In this document: piece after piece, positions 25,877-33,825 of the stretch
Numbering within the stretch: position 1 is the stretch's first letter
Layout of the letters: every line of letters begins with the position of its first letter
NCBI RefSeq assembly: GCF_021538895.1
Contig: NZ_JADDRL010000014.1
Coordinates: 55,273 to 119,272 of the forward strand
Reading direction: 5' to 3'
DNA length: 64,000 nt
Source of the DNA: Streptomyces olivochromogenes
GTDB lineage: Bacteria; Actinomycetota; Actinomycetes; Streptomycetales; Streptomycetaceae
Notes under the pieces: generated by a model
Told to the model about the DNA's origin: nothing
Databases searched by the model: none
Seen by the model: only the letters and a program-made list of their open reading frames with translations
Program-made: the position numbers and the translations under genes

Positions 25877-27267
25877 GCGACGGCTCCTTCCAGGTCGAGC
25901 CAGGCGGGTAGTTCTTCGCGGGCGATCTCGCGGTTTTGCTGGATGTCGCGGCGGATGTTGGCGGCGAGCCAGGACTCACCTGGGGTGTGGCCGTGGCCGG
26001 CGTAGGTCCAGTGGGCGAGGGTGAGCGTGGTGGCCTCGGTCTCGTCGTCGGGGTCGGGCAGGCCGAGGGCGGCGCGTTGCTGGGCGGCGCGGTAGTCGGC
26101 GCGGACCTGGCGTAAGGCACCGAGAGTGGTGGAGTAGCGGCGGGACTTGGTGGAGAAGTGGCCCCGGAAGCCGAGCATGTGAGCCCAGTTCTGGAGCTTG
26201 CGGTCCGGGTAGAGCGGGTGCAGGTCGAGGCAGGCCTCGATGAGCCGTCGCGGGTGGTCGGGTACGTCGAGCAGGACCAGGGCCTCTTTGTTGCCGATGC
26301 GGCGGTCGACGGTGCCGGTGGTCTCGGCGGCTTTGGTGGCGTACTTGGCCACGTAGGAGGCGACGGCCTGTTCGGTGATGTCCTCGCCGTGGCCGAAGGC
26401 GCCGATGGGCTGCACATCGAGCTGGGCGCCCCAGCGCAGGGTGCGGGCTGGCTGGTCGCCGGACGGAGGTACGTCGACCGCGACGCGGGCGGCGGCGGCG
26501 TGGATCGCGTCGGTGAGCAGGTCGACGGTGGCCCAGGCCGGGGGCGGGCTGTCGGGTCCGTCCGGTCCGTCGAAGCGGATCACGGCATGGAAGTGCACGG
26601 CCCCGCGCTTCTGGTACTCGGCGACCTTGCCGAAGGAGACCCGTGACTGTTCGTGGGCGGCTTTTTGGGTCAGCCCGGCCCGGCGGGCGATGTCGCGGCG
26701 CAGGTAGATCGTGAAGTAGCGCCACAGGTCGGAGGCGTGGTTGTTCCACAGCACGGCGCCTGCGTAGTCGTACGTCGCCGGATCGAGCGGGGTGCCGAGT
26801 TCGGGGGCGTCCTCCTGGTGGTGGATGCCGCAGGCGCAGGGCTGGGAGCCGGGCCGGTTATGGACCCGCCCGAACGAGGGGGCGGTGAGGGTGGCGAAGA
26901 CGCGGGGGTGGTCGCGGATCGCCTCTGGGGTGCCCTTGTTCGGGTCGCCGACGAGGCCAGCGCGGATGAGGTGGTAGGTGTCGCCCGCATAGGTCCAGGC
27001 GCAGGCCGGGCAGCGGGAGGCGCGGCGGTTGCCGCAGGCGATACGGAGACGGCCGCCCGGCTCGGTGTCTGTCGAGTACGAGTGGAGTAACTGGCCGGTG
27101 TGGGCATCGCGGGTGACGGTGGAGCCTTGCAGATGGATCGGGTCGGAGCAGCCGCCCGTGCGACGGATCTGCTCTTGGATGCGGTCGAAGCCGGTGGACC
27201 CGGCCAGCCTCAGCACGTCGGCGAGGGTGGCCGGGCCCAGACCCGCCTCAGTGGCGGTGTCGGTCAC
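25873..27267 (-). CDS. repSA: RepSA-family rolling-circle replication initiator
   Basis: The 464-aa protein is the size of pSAM2 RepSA. HUH motif: AVHFHAVIRFDG. Zinc-type Cys clusters appear upstream (RRASRCPACAW and QPCACGIHH). The catalytic Tyr is probably in ASYVAKYATKAAE. It nicks the excised circular form for rolling-circle replication. I chose the GTG at 27267 (MTDTATEAG), which follows GGGGGCGG and lies just after the previous stop; a longer version would overlap the upstream gene. Confidence 0.88.
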   Translation of the reverse strand: MTDTATEAGLGPATLADVLRLAGSTGFDRIQEQIRRTGGCSDPIHLQGSTVTRDAHTGQLLHSYSTDTEPGGRLRIACGNRRASRCPACAWTYAGDTYHLIRAGLVGDPNKGTPEAIRDHPRVFATLTAPSFGRVHNRPGSQPCACGIHHQEDAPELGTPLDPATYDYAGAVLWNNHASDLWRYFTIYLRRDIARRAGLTQKAAHEQSRVSFGKVAEYQKRGAVHFHAVIRFDGPDGPDSPPPAWATVDLLTDAIHAAAARVAVDVPPSGDQPARTLRWGAQLDVQPIGAFGHGEDITEQAVASYVAKYATKAAETTGTVDRRIGNKEALVLLDVPDHPRRLIEACLDLHPLYPDRKLQNWAHMLGFRGHFSTKSRRYSTTLGALRQVRADYRAAQQRAALGLPDPDDETEATTLTLAHWTYAGHGHTPGESWLAANIRRDIQQNREIAREELPAWLDLEGAVA

Positions 27268-27271
27268 TTGT

Positions 27272-27475
27272 TCACCGCCCCCAACGCCGCTTCTTCGGCG
27301 TGTTGGCGTTGCTGCTGGTTGGCCCGGAAAGAGCCGTGCGGCCAGGAGACGGCTTGGCACTGCGCTGGCTGTCGTGCAGCCCGTGTGCCTTGGCGGTCTT
27401 CTTCAGGCGGTCGTACTCGCCGTCGATTGCCTCGTAGGCGATGCGGTCAACTCCCTTGCTCCACTTGCGCGGCAT
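27272..27475 (-). CDS. Small basic protein of the AICE operon
   Basis: The 67-aa, strongly basic protein starts MPRKWSKGVDRIAYEAIDGEYDRLKK and ends PKKRRWGR. Its ATG overlaps the stop of the GGDEF gene (ATGA) and it ends 5 bp before the repSA GTG, so it belongs to the same transcript. No domain is recognised; nucleic-acid binding is plausible from the charge. Confidence 0.7.
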   Translation of the reverse strand: MPRKWSKGVDRIAYEAIDGEYDRLKKTAKAHGLHDSQRSAKPSPGRTALSGPTSSNANTPKKRRWGR

Positions 27476-28302
27476 CAGGCGGTCACCTCCTGCTTGCGTA
27501 CGAGGTGGGCGGCGCCTGTGCCCTTGCAGGCCGGGCAGGGCACGCGGAGGGTGACGCGGGTGCCGTCGAGGTGACGGGTGCCGGTGGTGATGGCCGCGAT
27601 GGCGAAGCCGTCGCAGTCCCGGCAGATCCGCCGGCGCAAGGTGCGCTGGGGCATGATGGGTGTCCCTTTCGGGTCCGTTGGATTTGGAAGGGGTTCAGGC
27701 GCCCGGAGCGGACGAGACTTGGCGGTTGAGGCCGCTCCGGGGGCCGCTTGGCGTGTGTTGCGCCTGCCGTGGCCCTTGGCCGCGTACATCGCGGAGTCGG
27801 CGGCGGACAGAGCGTCGGTGAGGGTCGGCACGGGCAGCTGCTCCCGGTGGCCATGGCCGACCGAGGCCGAGACCGGCAGGACGCCGCCGATGTGCTCGAC
27901 GGGCCGGTCCAAGGCGTTCTGCAAGGCGTGGAGGCCGGGGGTGCGGCCGGGGTGGGTGACGATGGCGGCGAACTCGTCTCCGCCGAGGCGTGCGGCGAGG
28001 CCGTGGCGTCCGCACCAGTCGCTCAATCGGCGGGCGGTCGCGGTGAGCACCGTGTCCCCAGCGGCGTGGCCGTGGGTGTCGTTGATGACCTTGAAATCGT
28101 CCAGGTCAACCAGGACCACCAGGGCGCCGGGATGCTTGGCCAGTAGGCGTTCGGCGCGAGCAGTCCATCCGGCGCGGGTGTGCAGGCCGGTCAGGGGGTC
28201 GCGGCGGGCGGTGGCCAGGCGGCGCAGGAGCATCCCGCCGTGGAGGGCCCATCCCAGGGCCGGTAAGCCAGCGGCGATCACGTGCGTGTCCATGTCGGTC
28301 AC
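27475..28302 (-). CDS. GGDEF (diguanylate cyclase) protein with C-terminal zinc-knuckle segment
   Basis: The 275-aa protein starts at GTG 28302, which overlaps the preceding stop (GTGA). A short hydrophobic N-terminus (about 8-26) leads into a complete GGDEF domain: DPLTGLHTR (35-43), VDLDDFKVINDTHGH (65-79), intact GGDEF (107-111), VSASVGHG and ADSAMYAAKGHGR. The inhibitory I-site RxxD is absent (GRHG at 98-101). After a Pro-rich linker, residues 217-275 match a separate small AICE protein (CRDC and CPAC). That segment could also start on its own at the ATG 27654, so this may be a fusion or two products. Confidence 0.85.
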   Translation of the reverse strand: MTDMDTHVIAAGLPALGWALHGGMLLRRLATARRDPLTGLHTRAGWTARAERLLAKHPGALVVLVDLDDFKVINDTHGHAAGDTVLTATARRLSDWCGRHGLAARLGGDEFAAIVTHPGRTPGLHALQNALDRPVEHIGGVLPVSASVGHGHREQLPVPTLTDALSAADSAMYAAKGHGRRNTRQAAPGAASTAKSRPLRAPEPLPNPTDPKGTPIMPQRTLRRRICRDCDGFAIAAITTGTRHLDGTRVTLRVPCPACKGTGAAHLVRKQEVTA

Positions 28303-28616
28303 CGCCCCTTCTGGAGGTCCTTGGCGAGGAGGCGGAGGACGATGGCCACCAGGGCCACGGAGACGCCGGTGATGGCGACCGCGAGGAGCATGGAGACCAG
28401 GACGGCGCCGACGACGAGGACCACGGCGGTGCCGCCGCCGACGAGGGCGAGCGCGGCGCCCGGGGTCAGCTGGACGGTCGGCCGGTTGGGGACCGCCGGG
28501 GCGACCGGGGCCGGGGCCTGCGAGGCAGCGGGCATCGGCGCGGTGCCGTTGGCGGTGGGCGCCGGGGACGGGACCGCGGGGGCGGTGTCCGGGGTCGGGT
28601 ACTTCGGGGTGAGCAC
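28299..28616 (-). CDS. SpdD-like transfer/spread protein
   Basis: The 105-aa protein has a Pro/Ala/Thr-rich N-terminal half (VLTPKYPTPDTAPAVPSP) and two hydrophobic segments (LALVGGGTAVVLVVGAVLV and VAITGVSVALVAIVL), ending with a basic tail. This is the layout of small Spd proteins that support plasmid spread through the mycelium. GTG start at 28616 with an AGGAGGAA ribosome site. The stop overlaps the GGDEF start. Confidence 0.75.
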   Translation of the reverse strand: MLTPKYPTPDTAPAVPSPAPTANGTAPMPAASQAPAPVAPAVPNRPTVQLTPGAALALVGGGTAVVLVVGAVLVSMLLAVAITGVSVALVAIVLRLLAKDLQKGR

Positions 28617-28632
28617 GGGATCGTTCCTCCTG

Positions 28633-28818
28633 TCAGGCGTTGCAGCGGTGGGTACGGGCGGCGAGCTCGGCGGCGGAACGGTCGCAGTGTTCGGTGGAGA
28701 AGCCACAGCCAGGAGCGGTGCAGGCGGCTGTGTGCTTGGTCTGGCCACGGCCGTTGTTGTAGGTGCCGACCTTGACCGGCCCGAGCTGGATCACGTCGTA
28801 GAACCGGTTCGGACGCAT
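28633..28818 (-). CDS. Mobile element transfer protein (small zinc-finger-like)
   Basis: The 61-aa protein starts MRPNRFYDVIQLGPVKVGTY and contains Cys/His pairs (HTAACTAPGCGFSTEHCD and THRC) that look like a small zinc site. Proteins of this kind occur beside spd genes in many Streptomyces AICEs. Strong ribosome site GAAGGAGG before the ATG at 28818. It is 16 bp upstream of the SpdD-like gene. Confidence 0.8.
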   Translation of the reverse strand: MRPNRFYDVIQLGPVKVGTYNNGRGQTKHTAACTAPGCGFSTEHCDRSAAELAARTHRCNA

Positions 28819-28838
28819 GGGATGAACCTCCTTCGGAG

Positions 28839-29501
28839 TCAGGCCAGTTGAAGTTGAGCGGCAATCGCTTGGCAGGTCGCGGCGGGCAGGCCCAGTCGGG
28901 CGGTGAGCGTGTCGGCGGTGATCTGCTCGCCCGTGCTGTCGCGGTGTGCGTCGGCGATCGAGCGGGCGTGGTCGAGCAGGGCCGGGGGAACGCTCGGGGT
29001 GCCGGCGGGAGGCTTGACGGGTGCCGGGGTCAGTTCCGCCGCCAGAGCCGGGGCCGCCGGTTCGGGTGCGTCGGTACGGTGCACTTCGACTTCCGGGGCC
29101 GCCGGTACTTCGTCCGGCTCCGGCTCCGAGACGATCGGGGCGGGAGCGGGAGCGTGGACGAGGAGGGTTCCGCCGAGGAAGGCGAGGGCGGGCCATCCGG
29201 CGACGAGGATGCGCAGCCAGGCAGGAACGTGGTGCAGGTCGAGCAGCCCGGCCGTGGCGACGTTGGCCCCGAGCGAAGCCGTCAGAGCGATGGCGAACCA
29301 GGTCCAGGACGACCGGTCGCGGGCGGCGCGCAGCCGACGCCAGGCGGCGACCAGAAGCAAGTCGACCGAGACCGGATAGGCCCACGCCTTCCATCCGGAT
29401 TGCCCTGCCGCCGACGCCAGGTCGTGCAGGTGCGCGAAGGACAGGGCACCGGCGATTACGGCTTGGATGAGGACGGCATCAGGGCGGATCGAGCGGTTCA
29501 C
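28839..29501 (-). CDS. DUF2637-type membrane protein (SpdB-like)
   Basis: The 220-aa protein has four predicted membrane helices in residues 8-115 (IQAVIAGALSFAHL, WAYPVSVDLLLVAAW, FAIALTASLGANVA, ILVAGWPALAFLGG). A Pro/Glu-rich linker follows, then a C-terminal cytoplasmic helix-turn-helix-like segment (ADTLTARLGLPAATCQAI). DUF2637 proteins are typical of AICE and plasmid spread loci. GTG start at 29501, 12 bp after the TraB gene. Confidence 0.8.
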   Translation of the reverse strand: MNRSIRPDAVLIQAVIAGALSFAHLHDLASAAGQSGWKAWAYPVSVDLLLVAAWRRLRAARDRSSWTWFAIALTASLGANVATAGLLDLHHVPAWLRILVAGWPALAFLGGTLLVHAPAPAPIVSEPEPDEVPAAPEVEVHRTDAPEPAAPALAAELTPAPVKPPAGTPSVPPALLDHARSIADAHRDSTGEQITADTLTARLGLPAATCQAIAAQLQLA

Positions 29502-29513
29502 ACGATCACTCCC

Positions 29514-30854
29514 TCAGTCTGTGACCGGCAGCGGCTTGACCAGAGACGGGCCAGGCGCGGGAGCGTCGGCGGGCACGTGTGGCCGGTACGGGTCGAGGGC
29601 GGGCAGGTCGGGGACGAGGTGGGCGAACTCTCGGCAGGCCGCCATGGCTTCATCGCGGGAGGTGTGAGGGGTGCGGATCTTCGCCCAGCCGCCCGAGGAG
29701 TCGGCGGCGACGGCCGTTCCGGGGCGTTCCGCCGGGATCAGGCTGGCGGCCGTGACCGCGTCGGGGGCCACGTCGGCGAGTCCCATTTCGGCGGTCTGCT
29801 TGTCGTTGACCCGGTGGACCACGCGGCCGGTGAGCTGGGCGCGCAGCATGGTCGCGCCCTTGCCCAGCTCGGAGCCGAAGCGCTGCCCGCACACCTCCAG
29901 GTAGATCCCGACCGCGCGGGCCATCTGCGCCAGCCGGATCAACGCGGTGACGATCCGCTCCCGCCGTTCCTCATCCTTCTTGGAGGAGATCAGGAAGAGC
30001 TCGGCGACCTCGTCGACCAGGACGACGACCGGCACCGGCCGTATCTCCTCGGGCAGGTCCCACATGTCCGAGACGCCGTGCAGACTCAGCAGATCGAAGC
30101 GGGATTCCATCTCGCCGACCAGCACATCCAGCAGCGAGGCGGAGTCGTCCGGCGTGGTGGCCAGGGCTGACAGGCGGGGCGCGTACGCCGACTGCTCGAC
30201 ACCGCGCTTGCAGTCGATCCCGACCAGGGCCACCGGCAGCCGCGCCAGTCCCTTGATCAGGTTCCGCTGATAGACGGACTTGCCCGAGTTGTTCGCGCCC
30301 AGCGTCAGCGCCATGGGCACCTTGCGATAGTCGCGGACGAACGCGGTCCCGTCCTCCCTCAGCGCCACCGGCACGGACAGGTCCTGGGGGCGGGCCCCGC
30401 GGGGAAGCCGGACCCGGCGCAGCACGTCGTAGCCGGTCATGCGTAGCTCGACGTATCCCGGCTTGGTCTCGGCGACGGTCACCGAGTGCACGCCCCAGGC
30501 ATGCCGCAGCCGCTCGGAGGCGGCCATCAGGTCAGCTGGCTCCAGTCCGGCGGGTAGCCGCAGAGTCACCCGCAACCCGGTCGAGGTGCCCCGCACCCGG
30601 CGGATCTTCGGCGGGACCGGCAGCACGTCACGACGGGCCACGTTCCGCGTGATGAACGCCCGCAGACGCGACGGCTGGACTGTCAGCCCGCACACGTCCA
30701 TCGTCGAGCGGTACGTGATCGTGAACCGGCCCCAGGTGACCGGCAGCCCGACCAGTGACCAGTACACGCGCGGCGCGCGTACCTTCGCGTAGCCGAGACC
30801 GCCAGCCCCCGCGAGGGCGCCCGTGGCCTCCAGCACCATGGACAGATCGCTCAT
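29514..30854 (-). CDS. traSA: FtsK/SpoIIIE-type DNA translocase (TraB/TraSA)
   Basis: This 446-aa protein would pump double-stranded element DNA between hyphae. It has an N-terminal part with one hydrophobic stretch (about 8-25), then a motor domain with Walker A GANNSGKSV (about 205-213) and Walker B VPVVVLVDEVAEL (about 274-286). The last 60 residues are Pro-rich. AICEs use a single FtsK-like protein for conjugation, so this is the key transfer gene. ATG at 30854, 2 bp after the upstream stop. Confidence 0.92.
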   Translation of the reverse strand: MSDLSMVLEATGALAGAGGLGYAKVRAPRVYWSLVGLPVTWGRFTITYRSTMDVCGLTVQPSRLRAFITRNVARRDVLPVPPKIRRVRGTSTGLRVTLRLPAGLEPADLMAASERLRHAWGVHSVTVAETKPGYVELRMTGYDVLRRVRLPRGARPQDLSVPVALREDGTAFVRDYRKVPMALTLGANNSGKSVYQRNLIKGLARLPVALVGIDCKRGVEQSAYAPRLSALATTPDDSASLLDVLVGEMESRFDLLSLHGVSDMWDLPEEIRPVPVVVLVDEVAELFLISSKKDEERRERIVTALIRLAQMARAVGIYLEVCGQRFGSELGKGATMLRAQLTGRVVHRVNDKQTAEMGLADVAPDAVTAASLIPAERPGTAVAADSSGGWAKIRTPHTSRDEAMAACREFAHLVPDLPALDPYRPHVPADAPAPGPSLVKPLPVTD

Positions 30855-30856
30855 GG

Positions 30857-31186
30857 TCAGGCCGCCGAGGTGATCGCGGCCGCACGGAACGAGATGCCGT
30901 GGCGCTTCTGGCCGTTGAACTCGTTCTCCCAGTCACGGGCCTTCAGGCCGATCACCTTCACCGGCATCCCCGGGGCCAACCCCTCCGGGTAACCGGTCTC
31001 CGGGATGGTGACCTGGTAGAGGTTCCCCTCGCCCTCGTCGGAGACCAGCAGGCCTACCGTCGACAGCGGCGCCCCGGTCTCCCGGTCCATCGCCTGCTCA
31101 CCGGTCTTCGCGTTGGCCAGCTTCGGCGTCGGCGCGGTCGCCACGAATACCACAGCAGTCGACGTGTCGATCTTGAAGGACGGCAT
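30857..31186 (-). CDS. Conserved AICE protein upstream of traSA
   Basis: The 109-aa soluble protein starts MPSFKIDTSTAVVFVATAPTPKLANAKTG and has an OB-like beta pattern (LYQVTIPETGYPEGLAPGMPVKVIGLKARDWE). It is the first gene of the minus-strand transfer run. The ATG at 31186 has AGGGAG upstream. Proteins of this type sit at the same place in other AICEs; their role is not established. It faces the GntR gene across the operator region. Confidence 0.7.
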   Translation of the reverse strand: MPSFKIDTSTAVVFVATAPTPKLANAKTGEQAMDRETGAPLSTVGLLVSDEGEGNLYQVTIPETGYPEGLAPGMPVKVIGLKARDWENEFNGQKRHGISFRAAAITSAA

Positions 31187-31242
31187 GAAGCACTCCCTGA
31201 GTCGATGTGTGAGAGCAGCCCAAACAAGGCCCTCTTCTCTCG

Positions 31243-31316
31243 CTGTCCTGGGACTGCGAGCGGCTTGAGGGAGACTTTGGCATGCAGTCCTGGGACTGTC
31301 AACAGTCCTGGGACTG
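31243..31316. promoter_or_regulatory. Three operator-like palindromes between the transfer operon and korSA
   Basis: CAGTCCTGGGACTG (arms CAGTCC/GGACTG) occurs at 31285-31298 and 31303-31316, and with one change (CTGTCCTGGGACTG) at 31243-31256. The palindromes lie between divergent genes, one of them a GntR-family regulator. In pSAM2, KorSA represses from such a position, so these are the likely binding sites. Confidence 0.75.
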
Positions 31317-31349
31317 TGCTTGACTTGCCTTGTCGAGAGGAGTGGCGCG

Positions 31350-32141
31350 ATGACGCCCAAGTGGCGAGAGCTGGCGGACAAGCTGGCTGAGCAGATCAAG
31401 CGAGGTGAGTACGCACCTGGCCAGCAGTTGCCGCAGATCAGAGAGCTGGTTGCGGCGGGCGAGGGTTCCAAGTCCACCGTCCACCAGGCCTACAAAGCTC
31501 TCGAAGCCGAGGGGCTGGTGACCTCATCCCGAGGGCATGGCACCGTCGTGCGACAACGAGTCCCGCTCAAGAGACTCGGGATCGCTCGCTACGACAAGGC
31601 CAAGTGGCGAGACGGTGACGAGGTGGCGTTCATCGCCGACCGCGTGGCCTCTGGGCGTAGCTACCGTCGCAATGAGCAGACCCAGACCGTCAGCCTCGTG
31701 GAAGCCCCGCCAGCAGTCGCAGCCGCGCATGGCCTGGGTGAAGGGGCCGAGGTGTACGCGCGAGCTCGGCTGGTGAAGGAAGGCGACCAGCCGACGCACA
31801 CCCTGACCAGCTACTACCGCCCAGAGCATGTCGAGGGAACGCGACTGGTGGACCCGACCCCGGGACCGGCCGGCCGCGGCGGTGGCTTCCGGGTGCTGTA
31901 CGACGCGGGGTACGAGATCGACCACATGAAGGAGGAGCTCTTTGCCAGGGCTCCCACGCCCGATGAAGTGAAGCTCCTGCAGCTGCCGTCGGGCGAACCC
32001 GTCGTCGAATTGCATCGGACGACCTACACGGCCTCTGGCACAGTGGTTGAGTTCGCCATCGGGGTACACGCAGCTTCGCGCTTCGCGTGGGAGTACGACT
32101 TCAAGGTGCCGGACTCCGCGAAGGACGAGAAGGGGCAGTAA
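31350..32141 (+). CDS. GntR-family regulator (KorSA-like)
   Basis: The 263-aa protein has an N-terminal GntR winged helix (ADKLAEQIKRGEYAPGQQLP and STVHQAYKALEAEGLVTSSRGHGTVV, about 8-70) and a C-terminal UTRA ligand-binding domain (about 95-250). It is the transcriptional repressor of AICE transfer/replication by analogy with KorSA. The ATG at 31350 follows GAGAGGAG. The stop overlaps the next ATG by one base (TAATG), so translation of the DUF218 gene is coupled. Confidence 0.87.
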   Translation: MTPKWRELADKLAEQIKRGEYAPGQQLPQIRELVAAGEGSKSTVHQAYKALEAEGLVTSSRGHGTVVRQRVPLKRLGIARYDKAKWRDGDEVAFIADRVASGRSYRRNEQTQTVSLVEAPPAVAAAHGLGEGAEVYARARLVKEGDQPTHTLTSYYRPEHVEGTRLVDPTPGPAGRGGGFRVLYDAGYEIDHMKEELFARAPTPDEVKLLQLPSGEPVVELHRTTYTASGTVVEFAIGVHAASRFAWEYDFKVPDSAKDEKGQ

Positions 32142-32806
32142 TGATCTCGACACAGGCATGGGCCGACACGCGACGCCTGTGGGATTACCACCAGATGGGC
32201 CACACCCTGCGGCCGTGCTCGGTTGCGATCGGCTTGGGTAGCCACGACTTGGGTGTGGCCGACACGGCGGTGGATCTGTACAAGCGCGGCCTGGTCCCCC
32301 TGCTTGTGTTCACCGGAGCCACCAGCCCCACGACGCGGGCACGCATGCCGAGGGGCGAGGCCGTCCACTACCGCGAGCGGGCTCTTGAACTCGGCGTGCC
32401 TAGCTCAGCGGTGCTTGTGGAACCTCGTGCCAGCAATACCGCCGAGAACATCCGCTTCTCCAAGGCCGTGCTGGAGGAGGCCGGAGCGGATGTGTCCTCC
32501 GTGCTGTTGATCAGCAAGCCGTACGAAGAGCGGCGCGCATACGCCACGGCCCGCAAAGAGTGGCCTGAGGTGGAATTCCTCAGTGCCTCCACCCCGATGA
32601 CGCTTGAGGAATACGTTGATTCCATCGGGGATGCCCGCCTGGTTATCGACATGCTTGTGGGCGCGCTTCAGCGTTTGCTGATCTACCCCGAGCGGGGATT
32701 CATGATCAGTCAGCCTGTGCCTGACGACGTGCTTGAGGCCTACGAGCGCCTGTGCCGCGAGGGCTTCACTAGTCGACTCATTCCCTCTGACCAGCCCGCT
32801 GTCTAG
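32141..32806 (+). CDS. YdcF/ElyC-like DUF218 protein
   Basis: The 221-aa soluble protein has DUF218 landmarks: VAIGLGSHDLGVADTAVDL, VFTGATSP, SNTAENIRFS (the conserved N-T-x-E-N motif) and LLISKPYEERRA. E. coli relatives bind SAM (YdcF) or act in envelope functions (ElyC, SanA). Here no membrane anchor is present. It is coupled to the GntR gene; its place in an AICE is unexplained. Confidence 0.75.
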   Translation: MISTQAWADTRRLWDYHQMGHTLRPCSVAIGLGSHDLGVADTAVDLYKRGLVPLLVFTGATSPTTRARMPRGEAVHYRERALELGVPSSAVLVEPRASNTAENIRFSKAVLEEAGADVSSVLLISKPYEERRAYATARKEWPEVEFLSASTPMTLEEYVDSIGDARLVIDMLVGALQRLLIYPERGFMISQPVPDDVLEAYERLCREGFTSRLIPSDQPAV

Positions 32807-33468
32807 GACGGCTCAGCGCCAGGCAGTCAGACGCATACGGCGATGGACGACGTCTACGCGGCCCGCATCACGGATGCCGTGCTCGATGCGGCGCCGCACA
32901 TCCATGCACGCGATGGCCGCAACTGCCTCCGCGGATGGCAATTGATCTTCGACCAGCGGTCCCGACCTGTTACAGGTTTCTCTACCTCATCAAGCCCCGG
33001 CTGCGCTCCGCTCCGCCGGGCGCGCTCCCGGCTCCGCGCCGGGCGCCGCTCCTGCCTTCGGCCCGCTCCGCCCGCGCTGCGCCGACGCGCGCCCACATGT
33101 GGATAGGGCCCGAAGGCCATGAGTCGAGCACCGCAGAGAGGGGGCACGGTCAGAACATGCCTCCGGCGGGGGCGCTCAGGCTCCGAGATGGCGGGGGCGC
33201 CGTTCGCGGGTGCCGGCCGAGTGTGGCGTGCGCGGTGTGCTCCCATCCCGTCCGCCATCGACCCAGGCAGAGCCGAGCAGTCGCGGCCCAGGGCGTCAAG
33301 GTCGTTCGTCCAGCAGGGCGCTCCACCTTGACGCCCTGAACCACGCCCGCTCCACGGTGTGTGGGTCGACGGCAGACGGGACGGGAGCTGGGGCGAGTGG
33401 TGGGTGACGGGAGGATGGCTGCCAGGGGTAGCCTTCCCGTCCGTTCGAAGGTTTCTGGAAGGTTCCCT
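32807..33468. other. Non-coding GC-rich region of element 1
   Basis: About 660 bp without a convincing gene. It contains a stretch rich in short inverted runs of G and C (about 33000-33100) and a 14-bp perfect inverted repeat (33289-33302 and 33325-33338). It could include an origin, a transfer locus or remnants of lost genes. Confidence 0.5.
33289..33338. repeat. 14-bp perfect inverted repeat
   Basis: CAGGGCGTCAAGGT and its exact complement ACCTTGACGCCCTG are separated by 22 nt, which include a further CAGGGCG. It could be a single-strand origin, a nick-site hairpin or a terminator. Confidence 0.5.
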
Positions 33469-33636
33469 ATGCACGCCATCGTTTTCCTGCTGCGGAGCGC
33501 ACTCGGCCTTGGCGCCTGTCTGGTGTTCGCGTGGGAGCAGGACCGCCAGGCTTCGGGGCCGGGTTGGAGGAAGCCGCGAGTCTTCGCTGCGGCTGTGGCT
33601 GGGCTACTCGCCATCGTGTTGACCGCCTACGCCTAG
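33469..33636 (+). CDS. Small membrane protein
   Basis: The 55-aa protein starts MHAIVFLLRSALGLGACLVF and has two hydrophobic helices (about 4-20 and 35-53) separated by a charged loop (WEQDRQASGPGWRKPR). The ATG at 33469 follows GGAAGG. No family is recognised. The location inside the element suggests an accessory, exclusion or entry-related role, but that is a guess. Confidence 0.5.
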   Translation: MHAIVFLLRSALGLGACLVFAWEQDRQASGPGWRKPRVFAAAVAGLLAIVLTAYA

Positions 33637-33722
33637 AAGCCGCCGCTCGCCGTGCCCTTCCCGTGCCCGTTGAGTCGGGAAACAGCGGGGAGTCACGGGC
33701 GCTGGCGGACACTGGGCATGAG

Positions 33723-33759
33723 AACGGACCCCGACCGATTTACCTGGTCAGGGTCCGTT
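33723..33759 (-). terminator. Terminator of the tRNA-Ser fragment
   Basis: AACGGACCCCGACC and GGTCAGGGTCCGTT pair with one G-U wobble. It lies 6 bp after the CCA end of the tRNA-Ser fragment, where a tRNA gene terminator would be. Confidence 0.65.
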
Positions 33760-33764
33760 TCTGC

Positions 33765-33820
33765 TGGCGGTGGGTGTGGGATTTGAACCCACGGTGACTC
33801 GCGCCACGACGGTTTTCAAG
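33765..33820 (-). pseudogene. 3' fragment of tRNA-Ser (anticodon UGA), att-like scar
   Basis: Read on the minus strand, 56 nt match tRNA-Ser from the anticodon loop (CTTGAAA) through a long variable arm, the T arm GTGGG-TTCAAAT-CCCAC, acceptor ACCCACC, discriminator G and an encoded CCA. The 5' half, including the 5' anticodon strand, is missing. The break at the anticodon loop is the same as for the tRNA-Thr att copies, so this looks like an attachment scar of a different element. Confidence 0.8.
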
Positions 33821-33825
33821 ACTGA

